Source: Diplosphaera chodatii (Eukaryota > Chlorophyta > Trebouxiophyceae > Prasiolales > Stichococcaceae). From it: a stretch of 64,000 bases of DNA. Shown here piece by piece: positions 42,001-54,000 of the stretch. Where the stretch lies: NCBI GenBank assembly GCA_032358165.1, contig JAALGY010000037.1:707001-771000 (forward strand), written 5' to 3'. Numbering within the stretch: the first letter of the stretch is position 1; the number at the start of each line of letters is the position of its first letter. Under the pieces are notes generated by a model, which was not told the origin of the DNA, did no database searches, and saw only the letters and a program-made list of their open reading frames with translations. The position numbers were made by a program, and so were the translations under genes.

Positions 42001-45000
42001 CGCTGGCGGCGGCACTGTTGATGGTCATCAGGACATTGCTGCCACACCTACAAAGTTTGCAGCAACAGAGGCGGAGCTGGTGACGCAGCTGAAGGCGCTG
42101 CGGCCCGACCATATTTTCTGTGTGCAGCTTCCCTCACATGCAACCTTGTCAGGTAACAAGCATTGTCATACCGCTGTCTGAATCTGTGGCCTGCATGGCC
42201 ATCAGATCCTCAATTGGCAGCTGTCATATCGTACACATCAGGCCTGAGAACAGCATCTGCAACTGGAGCACCCTGGGGTCAGCTTGCACAGATTGCTGTG
42301 TACCTACATGCGCCATACAATGCCCTGGCTAGGTCAACAACGAGCGCGCAGTATGTCAGCCCTGAGGGTGGCCAAGTCTTGCACACAGGAGTACTGGCGC
42401 TGACTTATTGATCCAACTCGTGATGACATGCTGTTGCGGCAGTGCACAAGAGCCCGGCTACAGCATGGGAATACCTGCTGGACAGTATGCACCCGTTGAG
42501 CTGCACAATGCTGTTTGCATCAGGGTCGTCATACATGGCGCACGAGATGCTGGCGGCTGCCATGTTGTGGGCGGTGCGTGCGCACTTGACAGCTGGCGGC
42601 CAGGCCCGCATGTCGCTGGTCACCTTTGGTGCCGAAGCCCAGGGATCTGCAGCACCAGGAGCCGCACCATACTCACGCACAGCCACAGGTGAGGCTGTAC
42701 AGTATTCACAAACTAGTTTTGGACTTCAAGACCAGCATCTCACAGAATGTGGCCAAGCGCATGCTGGTGCAAACCATGCAGGCCTGGCCAGGACGCTGTT
42801 CATGGAGAAGCGGGCAGCGTACGGCACTTCCATCGACCTCCCAGCATATGGAGCCCCTGGAGCGGAGGCCACCACACAGCACGGGCTGCCGGGCCTGGCG
42901 CAGATGCGGGCGGCGGCCTGCGGCAGCGGGGAGTACGCGCTGCGGCTGGAGGCGGGCCGCTGGTCCGCGCTGCGGCTGGTGCCCGCGGCGCAGCCCGCGC
43001 CGCGGCCGGGGGTGCCGGCGCCCCGGGCAGCGCTCGTGTCCGGCGGCGCCAAGGTCAGTGCTGCACGTGTAGCCTGTTTTGTCCGACAAGGTCTGCATTG
43101 CTTTACTGTATGACCTTGCAGCGTCAGGCATGTGCAGCTGGGATGATGGTGCTCTCAACCTGAAGGCTATCATCCACTCTGGTATGGCGGACTCTGCAAG
43201 GCACTGCAGCTATGTCAACCCGAGCACGGCAGACATGCTGCAGATCCTCTCAAGATGACAACAGTTTGCGAGAACATGCAAAGCTTGGTCGATCTTGCTT
43301 ATTCGAACACAAGCCTCGGCGCTCGTACAGGGCCTGGGCCTGGAGTATGCCAGGTCGCTGGTCGAGCAGGCCGGCTGCCGCTGCCTGGTGCTCACCGGCC
43401 GCTCACCCGCGCTTCCCCTGGAGACGCTGGCCAACCTTGCTGCCGCTGGCGTCACCGTGTTCACCGTGGCGGCAGATGCTGGAGATCCAGCGGCATGGGA
43501 GTCCCTGCTGCAGTGGGCGCACGAGCGGCTGCCGGCGGTGCAGCACTTTGCGCACGCCGCCGGCATCACAGGCTTCGACACGCTGCAGGTGGGCAGTACG
43601 GGCATGCTGCACACATGCTCAAGGCAACACAGGGGGCAGCACTTATACCTTTCGTTGCTGAGTGTGGCCGCCGGTGTGAGTGGCACAGCTTATGCTATTG
43701 GCCTGGCCACCCTTCGTCCACACTGCTGATTGCTGTCAAGCGCAGGACATGACAGATGCCAGGCTGGCGGAGGTGTGCGCCCCCAAGGCGGCCGGCGCAG
43801 CCGCCTTCGCAGTGGCGCATCTGCCGCTGGTGTCCCAAACCCTCTTCTCATCCACATCAGCAGTGTGGTCGCAACCAGCCGCGGGCCACTACGCGGCGGC
43901 AAACTGCGTCGCTGATGCCTTTGGCGATGCAGCCAGGGCTTCTGGCTTGCCTGCGACATCGGCGCAGTTCGGACCCTTCAGCGGCACCGGCATGGCTGCG
44001 GCACATGTGGCTGAGCTGGCAGCCATCGGCCTGCAGGCCTTGCAGCCTGCAGAGGTGGGTTGTACACAATGCGAAACAACAGCAGTTGCACCTGAATCCG
44101 AATAGTTTGCACCTCATCCGATGTTGCACGTCTGGCAGTTGCCTTGCTGCAGCTGAATGTCCTGTTGCCACAGCCACCATCTTCGTGGCCGCTGGATACC
44201 AGAGGCTTCAAAGCCCTGTTTTCCATTGTCATGTGATCCGGTGGCTGCTGAAGAACGGCCCGGCATTAGTCACTGCACCAAAGTGACATGCCAAGGTGCA
44301 TGCTGTATAAGGCTTGGCCAAGGATCTCACCAATCACAACATGCAGGCCTATGTGGCGCCACAGCACGCGGGGTACACGGGACAGTTGATCGCAGCCCGC
44401 ATGGATGTGCCGCGCTTCCGCAAGGTCAACACCGCCAAGGGCCCCTGGCGCCTGCTGAACGCCCTCGCCACCGCACCCCGCGCCACAGGGCCGGTCTCCG
44501 GCATCGATGGGGCTGCGTCCGATACCTCGATTGGCGTCAGAGCTGCTGCAGGTCCCGAGCTGTCGGCTGCACAGCTGGACGGGGCTGCCGCAGCAGGAAG
44601 CAGGATGCGGTTGGAGGATGTGCGCCGGGTCGTGCGGGATGTGGCATCTGACATCGTGGGCGAGGAAGCGCTGGAAGGTGATCCCGACTACACATGCCCC
44701 TTTGGAGGCTTTGGTTGCCATGTTCTTTTGCCGAATCTCACAAATCTGCACACCCCTGGCTGACTGCGCATCTGTCGTGGGGCGGTGTCAGCCACTTGCA
44801 TCAGGCCATGCCTGATGCATGTGATGACGCTTGGCGCCGACACATGCTTGATAGGTAGATCAGGCAATGTAGCTGCAGATTGCTCGCACGACTTGCTGGG
44901 TCTGGCAACTCCACATGCGCGCTCAGGTATCAACACAGGTGCAGACGGCCGCTTTGCGCCGGGCGCCTTCGACTCGCTGTCGGCGGTGGAGCTGTCCAAT

Positions 45001-48000
45001 GGCATCGGCACCGCGCTGGGCCTGGACCTGCCGGGCACCCTCGCCTTCGACTACCCGTCGATGGTGCGAGTGGATCAACACCATTCAGCCATGTTACGCT
45101 GGCCTGTTTGCTTCTGCAGATGCGTCAGAGCCGATGCTCCTCAGTTGTGTAAGCAGCCTGTGTGGTGCTGTTCAGCATCAGGGGCCCTCAGCACGAGAGC
45201 GTTTCTGAAAATGCTTGACGGCTGACCATAGAAATACTCATTCCTTCTATTCTGAATGGATGTGGTATTGCAGGCGGCCATGGCTGCGCACCTGCACACG
45301 CTGCTGGCCCCAGCACACTCGAGCACTGCAGCTGCACCGTCAGCTGGCCGGCCAGCCATGGCTCCGGCGACAGCGAGCCTCGGCCCGCCACCAGGCGCTG
45401 TCATCCAGGTGCAGCATTGTGAGCTGCCTGTCGCACCACGTTTGGCACCTCATACGGTTGGCAGCCATTGCCACAGCAGGCAGCGGCCGACGCATCAACA
45501 TGAAGGTCCCACATGCAGGTGAACATGGCCAGCCGGACGGCCGGCGCCTTCGACGCCCCTGGCAGCGTGCCGGGAGGCGCAGACGCCATCTGCACCGTGC
45601 CCTACTCCACCTGGGACCTGGAGGCGCCCCGCAACGGCGCATCCGTCAGCAGGGTGAGTACACCTAGTGCTGACGACCAGCCTTCGATCCTCTTTCTGCT
45701 TGCAGCCTGAGGATGCATGAGCTGGACATCTTGCTCTGTTGAGGTGCTCAGGGCAGGAAACTGTTTGAAGCGTCGTGAGCGTGAGTGCAGGTGCGCTTTG
45801 GCGGCTTCATGGCGGGCAGCGCGGCGTTCGACGCCGCGGCGTTCGGCATCACCAGCGCGGAGGCGGAGCTCATGGACCCGCAGCAGCGCCTGCTCATGGA
45901 GGTAGGCCCACCCTGCAGCGCTGCACCTCCCGCAGTCTGGTACATCAGACAAATTTCGCATGTGCACAGCTCGGGCACCTGGAGACTTTGCTGTGCTCCA
46001 TAGCGTCTTCCTGGTCGATCAGCAGTGCACTCCATTCTGTGCTCTGTTAAACATCTTGGAAGACGCTATGGGGGCAGTCACGCATGAGTGGGGCCGTCCA
46101 GTCTTTTCCACCTAGGTCAAAGCCTGAGTCTGACTCGCCGTCCTGTGTTGTTGTGCTGCTTGGAGAACTTGTAGCTCGCAGGAACTAGCTCGTGGGCATA
46201 TATATTTCAGGACCTGGCGTGCTACATACAGGTATCGTGGGAGCTCATGCAAGCCCAGCTGCCGCTGCTGGGTGCCGCGGCCGCTGCCGGAGCCGCGCCG
46301 GAGATGGGCGTGTACGTGGGCATCCAGCAGATGGAGTACGCGGGGCTGGCGGCGCCGCACCTCCACAGCTTTGGGCCCTACAACGCGTCTGGCAGCCCCT
46401 TCAGCGTCGCAGCGGGGCGCCTGTCGTTCACCTACGGCCTCAAGGGTGTGGCATGATGTCCCCTGCATCTGCATCTGCATCTGCATCTGCATCTGCATCT
46501 GCAGCAGCATCGTCAAGCTTGACTGTGCGTGAGCACATATGCCCAGACCCTGCAAAGGTTGGCCACCATGATGTGAGCATACCGCGCCGCTGTTCACGGT
46601 CGACATTGCAAGCTTTCGAAACTGTGGCACACCACAACACAACCTGCCTTGCACACCATGGCCACCGAAATGTAGCTCTGAACCCCAGTGTATATCCCTT
46701 CCATTGCTGGCAGGTCCTGCGGTCAGCATCGACACGGCGTGCTCCTCAGCGATGGTCGCCACGCACCTGGGCCGGCAGCACCTCGCCGGCGCCGGCGGCT
46801 GGGCGCTGGCAGCGGGCGTCAACCTGATGCTGGCGGAGACCACCACCGCCGCCGCGCACGCCGCCGGCATGCTGACGCCCGACGGTCGCTGCAAGGCGCT
46901 GGACGCTTCGGCCGACGGCTACGTGCGCTCCGAGGCGTGCGTCGTGCTGCTGCTTACCGCAGTTGCGGCGCCAGGCGCCTCGCATGTGGGCGACGGGAGC
47001 GAGCAGCAGCCGGACAGCTTCAGCGGCGCGGTGCTCCGAACCAGCTACGTCAACCAGGACGGGCGGTCCAGCAGCCTGACGGCGCCCAACGGTCCCTCCC
47101 AGCAACAGGTGCTTGCCGGCACACAGGTTGACATGGTGCGCAGCTCCTTCAGCCTACATCAAGCACAAAGTCGGCTGCATCCTTCCGCAGTCGATGAAGA
47201 GAGCGCTGCCTCACATACGCGGTGTCTGCTGCAGGTGGTCCTGGGGGCGCTGCGGATTGCAGCCCTGCAGCCTGCTGACATCAGCAGGCTGGAGATGCAC
47301 GGTACCGGCACTCCGCTAGGTGCGCCATCTGCATGTGCTGACAACCTTGACAGGTCATTCCTGCTGCTATGCATCACCACGGATTGTCACACTGTGGCTG
47401 GGCGAGGAGGGTGCTGTGCTGCCACTCGGACGCTGGCATGCATGTCCTGTGGAGCATGTAAGTGACATCAGCAAGCCTCCAGCCCTGGCTCACACTTGCG
47501 GCTGGGATTGTGCGGGTCGGACTTACATGCTCACACTGCAAAGTAGCTATGCAGACTGGCGCCCTCACATAAAACTGTGGATCAGCTATGACTATCCCTG
47601 CCACGTGGGTATGCGAAATCGCCAGGCATTGAATCACATCCACCGTCCTGGCAGGGGACCCCATCGAGGTGGGCGCAGCACTGGCGGTGCTGCAGGGTGG
47701 GCGGGTGCCGCTGGCGCTGTCCGCTGCCAAGTCGCGGGTGGGACATGCGGAGCCGGCTGCAGGCGCCATCGGCATGCTGCAGGTACGGCTTCACGCCACA
47801 GCAAACGAGTGTCATTGTGTATGTGCAGCGTGCAAGCAAAGGCTCGGAGCACAAGCATTGTTGCATTCAAACGAAATGAATGCAATAGTTGCACTCCAGG
47901 TTGCCCTTATCAATTGCCCACCGTTTGCCACACAGGCAGCAGTTATGCTGGGGCAGGCCACAGGGCGTGCTTTGATGCACCTACGAAGCGTCAACGCCCA

Positions 48001-51000
48001 CGTCAGCAGCCTCCTGTCATCCAAGACACAGGTAGCTGTGTGGTGTAGATGCAGAACCTGCTGCTGCATGATGCTGTCCTATGCACCAGCTGGCACTGGT
48101 GCACAGTGTCTCTGCTTGCGCATGACATGTGGCCTCTGGATCTCTGACAGACCAACCATTGTGATCTGTGCTGCAGGCACAGCACCAGGCGGTGCACCTG
48201 GCACGGCAGGACGGCGCTGGTCCGATGCCGGGCAGCAGCGGGGCCGGCACCCAGGCCTTCGCAGGCGCAAGCGCTTTTGCTTTCCAGGTGAACAACTGCC
48301 TGCATGCTGCATGTACGCAGCGCCACAGAAGTCGCCCATATCCAGCACTGAGCAGATCGTGAACATGGTAACAGGCCGGCAATCGAAGTCACTGCTGCAC
48401 TGCAGGGCACCAATGCGCATGTGATCATGTGCCACGCCGACAGTAGCGGCGCACCATCGTCCGCACCCGCAGACACGCGATGGCTGCGCCGGCGGCTGTG
48501 GTTTGCGCCGCCGCCGCACATGCTCCTACAGCGCGCCCTCGTCGCAGCCCGTGGCACCATGCAGCTGGCCGCGCAGCTGGGCCGGTCGCAGCTCGCCTAT
48601 CTCTGGGACCACCAGGTACAAGTTGCCGAGATCCCTGCGGTATGGGGCAGTGTTGGCAACTGCGCCTTGCATCGCAGCACGCAACCGGCTGCAGCATCAC
48701 TTCCCTTGGCCAGTTGCGCATGTGACCCTATCCCCACGTGTTGCCCTATCGTGCTATACGCTGGCCATCACCTCAGCATGTTGTCCTGCAGCAGCCCGAA
48801 TTGCGCTGCGCCATGCAGCCGTCCAAATCTCTGATTTGGGGCCGAATTGCTTGGAATGCTGCTGCTGCTGCAGGGTACACATGCGGTGGCTTGCACTCTG
48901 CAGCTGCTGCGCCAAATATCTGTCCAGCCTCATGCCATGCGTGATCGATGCAAGCAGTCAGTGCAGGTGCCGAACTGAAGCGGCTGTCGTGTCAAGCAGG
49001 TGCAAGGGCAGGCGCTGATGCCGGGCGCGGCCATGTTCGAGATGGCAGCCTCCGCCGCAGCGACGGTGGCGGACGCCGCACCCGCGGCTGCAGCCCTGCT
49101 GGGCGTTTCCATACCAGCACCCCTGCCGCTGACGTCACATGCAGCGGCCAGCAGCACGCTGCTGTCGTGCACCCTGGACACAGCATCTGGCCGCGTCAGT
49201 GTGCAGTCACAGGCCGCCACAGGGGCCGTCCCCAGGCTGCACCTGGCTGCATCGGCCGGCGTCGCCTCTGCTGTGCTGGTGACGGCTCCCAGGGGCGACC
49301 AGCCAGGTTCATTGGCAAGCACTGCGTCTGCAGTCCTGCAGCACATTGCAGCGAGCCAGCATGCTGGCGGCACCGCAGTTGCAGATCTGCAGCAGGCTGG
49401 TCATGGCCAGGCAGCCCAGTACAATGTGCACCCTGCAGTGCTGGACTGCTGCACCCAGGTACGCAACCAAACGGCAATAACCCGTCGGTGCTCCTCTGCC
49501 GGCAGACATGTGGAACCGTGCTGCAGCATCCTGGTTGACCACAGACCTTGCCATGGATGCAGATTGGTGGTGCGTACCTTCCAGCGTCAGAGGCGCAGCG
49601 CAATGCTGCGGATGTGACAAGGGTGCCTGTGGGCCTGTCGGTATATGCTCCCAGGTGTGCCAATAATCCCTCAAATTCATCACCTGGTTGCAACAAAGGC
49701 AGCTCTGCGCAGCAATCTGCACATGGTGCCCATAAGATCAGTCTGTTAGTGGTGCTGCAGGGTGCCCAGCAGTGGGACGAGCAGCAACGCCCAAAGCGCC
49801 GAGCGCCTCAGCCACGGCACCAGCCACGTGCCCCTGCTGCATGCCGACGGCTCAGTCAGCACCAGCTTCGGCCTGGCTGCGCCCCTGAGCGGCAACATGT
49901 TCAGTCTCTCAGGCTTGCACCTCAAGGCAGTGCAGCTCGGCAGGCAACCCGCAACAGCCGCGGTACCTGCGGCAAGGGCAGCAGACACTGGTGCAGCTGC
50001 AGGCATGCTGTACACCCTGGACTGGACAGTCACAGAGGCTTGTGCACCTCGTCCAAGGGACAGCGTGCGACAGCTGGAAGCAGGTGGCACCTGGGGCCTC
50101 CGGCTGTTGGGGAGCAGAGCGCTTCTCGTGCAGAGGCCGCACGCCGCAGACGCTGCCAGGAGTGTGGTGGCACAGCTGCACAGCATCCAGCAGGTTGCCA
50201 GCAGGCAGCAGCCAGCGGCAGGGTCGAATGCAGTGCTGTACAGCCGCGGCATGCCGGAGGATGCCCTGCAGCGGCCCACGCCGCACATGCAGTCCGCTGC
50301 CGCTGGGCGCGCACTGCTGAGGGTGGCGGCGCAGGAGGCCCAGGCGGTGACATGGAGCGCAGTTGCCAGGGACAACCTCGACACAGGCTGCAGCCTGCCT
50401 GCAGCCCTGCCAGCTGCTCCCGACGCCTTCGGAGCTGCGTGCGCCAATGGCTGTTGGATGCAGCCACGGCTGGCTGCCGCTGCCACCTCAGCTGTCGCCA
50501 TTGCAGGCAGCAGCAGCAGCATGTCGTCCAGTCTTGCCAGTGTGCCGGCTGCCATTGCAGCAGGCACGGTGCTGGTGACAGGCGGCCTGGGAGAGATAGG
50601 CTTCCTGGTCGCCGCCTGGCTGGCACTTGCGGGCAGCACAGCGCACCTTGTGCTGCTGGGCCGCAGCGGGCGTGCAGCAAAGCTGTCAACTGCGTTGCAG
50701 GTGTCCATGGTTGCAAATGCCTTGGCGTTGCTCAATGCACGGATGTTGCAAGCGTTGTAGGCAGTGGTGAGATGTGGCTGGCATGAGCAAAGGCGTTCAG
50801 AGTCGGCTGCTGATGGGCTTGTTTCCCTCCGCACAGAACATCGGCGTGCAGATGAGTACAGCGGCATGCGACGTTGCCGATCCCGCACAGCTGGCTGTGC
50901 TGACAGACCAGCTGCGGGCGGCCGGGGCGCCGCCCATCAGCGGCGTCATACACGCCTGCGGCGTCATCCAGGTTAATTCGCCTGACAATGTTGCCACATG

Positions 51001-54000
51001 ACAACTCTGCCGATTTGAGTGGTTTGAGAGACGCTGACAACTGAGCTCATGCGATTGCACACGTCAGCTTGCTGCAGCATGTAGGTCGGATTGGACTTTC
51101 TTCGACAACCATCGACTGGTGTCGATGCTGCTTACAATCTCCAGGCTGCAGCACACTTTCACACAACCTAGGTGCACACCCCAAGACGACCAAAGTATCC
51201 GAATGCACATATGTCGCTGCAATGCAGGATGCCCCTCTGCTGGCTCAGCGCCCAAGCTCAGTCCGAGCCACATGGGCGCCCAAGGTCGACGGCGCATCCC
51301 GGCTGCAGGCTTGCACCGCCGGCAGCCCTGTGGCGAGCTTCATCCACTTCTCGTCGCTGTCATCGCTGCTGGGCACCGCCGGCCAGGGCAATTACGCTGC
51401 CGCAAACGCAGCGCTCGACGAGATGGCCGCAGCGCAGCAGGCCGCGGGACTGCCAGCCGCCAGCGTCGCCTGGGGTCCATGGGCCGCTGGCATGGCAATG
51501 TCGGACCCCAGAATCGCCGCCAGATTCCGGCGCGCCGGCATGGGGCTCATCACGTCAGCCCGCGGGCTGAAGGCGCTGTCTGCAGCAGTCTACAGTGGCA
51601 GGCCCTGCAGTGTGGCGGCGTCGATTGACTGGACGGCACTGTTTGCGGCCAGCGCTGCAGCGGCAGCGGCGCCGATCTTTGCGGACCTGCGGCCTGCTGC
51701 AGCATCAGCAGCAGACCCAGCTGCGCTCGGCTTCAGGACATCCTTGGACCGCGCTGCTCAGTTTGTAGATGATGCTAAGCCCACAGCCGCAGCAGCACAG
51801 CCGGCAATCAGCAGAGAACAAGCACAGGCCAAGATCGCCGGCTTAGTTCAGGGTCTGTTGGGCCACCCTGTGGCTGCAGACGAGCCGCTCATGGAGGCTG
51901 GCCTCGACTCCCTCAGTGCAGTGGAGCTGCGCAACAGCCTGGAGTCAGGTTCTGCACTGGAGCTGCCGGCGACGCTCATGTTCGACTACCCATCAATCGC
52001 GGCACTGGCTGGGTATGTTGCCGCCAAATCAGAGGAAGTGGCCAGGGAGAGCACACCACGAGGTGATGCCATTGCAGCAGGTCAGCAGACGGTGGCGGCA
52101 TCAGCAGTCGCAGCAGGTGGCATGTCTGCTGCGGCGGTGGCGGCGGAACTGCAGGCCCTTGTGGACGAGATGCTGGGTGTACACGTGCCACCAGATGCGC
52201 CACTCATGGAGGCGGGGCTAGACTCCCTGTCAGCAGTGGAGCTGCGCAACAGCCTGGCTGGCAAGTACGGCCTGGAGCTCCCGGCCACACTCATGTTCGA
52301 CTACCCTTCCATTGCTGCGCTGTCAGCCTACATTGCCGAAGCAAGTGACGACGTCAGCAGCAGAGCAGCAGCAGATGCAACGGCAGGCGTCACGCTGAAC
52401 CCCTATGGCCAGCCGGCGCTTGACGGCGGTGCTTTCGGCCAGCCGCCAGGGCAGCGCACCACAGAGGTCATCGGCATGGCTGCCAAGTATCCCGGCAAAG
52501 CTGAAAGCGCTGCAGGTAAGGTCCCTTTCCGCCTCGCGCCATGGTTTGTTTTGACGATGTTCTGCTGCACTTGCAAACTTCAGTTTGAACGGTGATGCTC
52601 TGCCAACACCAGCTGGAGTTCTGCACCCACAGGGTTCTGGGAAGGCATCGCATCATCGAGGGACCTGCAGCGCCGTGTGCCCCTGGAGCGCTGGGACTGG
52701 GAACCGCTTTACAGTCCCACCATCACGCCAGGCATCACCATAGCCACAATGATCAGCCCAGTTGATACCATTGTGATGTTGAAGCTGGGAGGCGACCCTC
52801 TGTCAACCGCATGACTGAACATGCAGCGCCTGATGCGATGCAGGCACCATGGCCATTGACGCGCCATTTGCAGCCTTCTGCTCGGACGTCGCCGCCTTTG
52901 ACGCTGCGCTGTTCAACCTGTCGGCGGCGGAGGCGGTCACCATCGACCCGCAGCAGCGCATGCTGATCGAGCAGACGGCGATCGCGCTGCGGCAGGCAGG
53001 CCCGGGGATGGCGGAAGCAGCTGCAGCTGCAATGGCAGACAGCAGCAGCCTCAGCCCAGCAGCGGCGGCCAGCCTGACTGGGGTGTACGTGGGCTGCATG
53101 AACCACGAGTGGCTGACGGTGATGGTGGCGCACGGCACCAAGCTGGCGCCGCGCGCCTTTGTCGGCAACGGCGCAGCCTACATGGTTGGGCGCCTGTCCT
53201 ACACCTTCGGCTTGACAGGTGTGCAGTTACCAAGTCAGAACCATGTGCTTGGTGGGCACAACGTCAGGTGGCTTTCAGACAAAAGTGCATTGCTGCTCCT
53301 GTTGCTATGCAGGGCCTTGTGTGTCAACTGATACAGCCTGCTCCTCCTCCCTCGTGGCAACCCACCTAGCACACAAAGGTAAGCATTGCATCACCTGTGC
53401 ACACAGTTGCAACGAAGTTGGCATACCCCTGCCATGCACGCATGCAAGAGCTGCTTCTGTCAGCATGCCATGGTGCCATCAACTGAGCTATCTCCCTTGG
53501 TTTATGCAGGACTTTTGGAGCACGAAGCCAACACGGCAGTGGCTGGCGGCATCAATGTGATGCTGTCGGCCGAGACCACAGCCAGCATCTGCCAGCTGCA
53601 GGCTCTGTCACCAGTGGGGCGCTGCCGGACCTTTGACGCCAGGTGTGTCTTCATGCCACCTGGGTCCCCAGGAAGTTGTATCTAGACTGTGGATGTGCTT
53701 CATCCAGCCGGCTTACCCAGCAGCACCCGCAGATGCACTGTCGCATGACAGCAACGCTCCACCCACTTTGGCCAGTCATGCATCAGCATTCATGGGTTGT
53801 GGCGGGCCTGCATGCACCGATTTGGCTATCCATCGATGCTTGACTGGTGCCAAGAGGTCAGCCAGACCCCTTGCATGCCAGCTGGAAGGCACATAGATGT
53901 GCACCATGAGTTTCATTGTGTCATGTATGTGTCAAATATGTGTGCCACTCGGTTAGGCACTCAGCATGCATGCATCAGCCACACAACTACATTATCGCAG

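Noticed and set aside
49548..50786. Plus-strand 412-residue ORF in another frame
   Set aside because: It is Arg/His/Cys/Gln-rich and overlaps the real frame at 49762-50700, which has the KR Rossmann loop and an LLGRSGR strand.
49746..50888. Minus-strand ORF of 380 residues
   Set aside because: It is the antisense shadow of the long M6 exon, where the plus strand carries clear DH and KR motifs.
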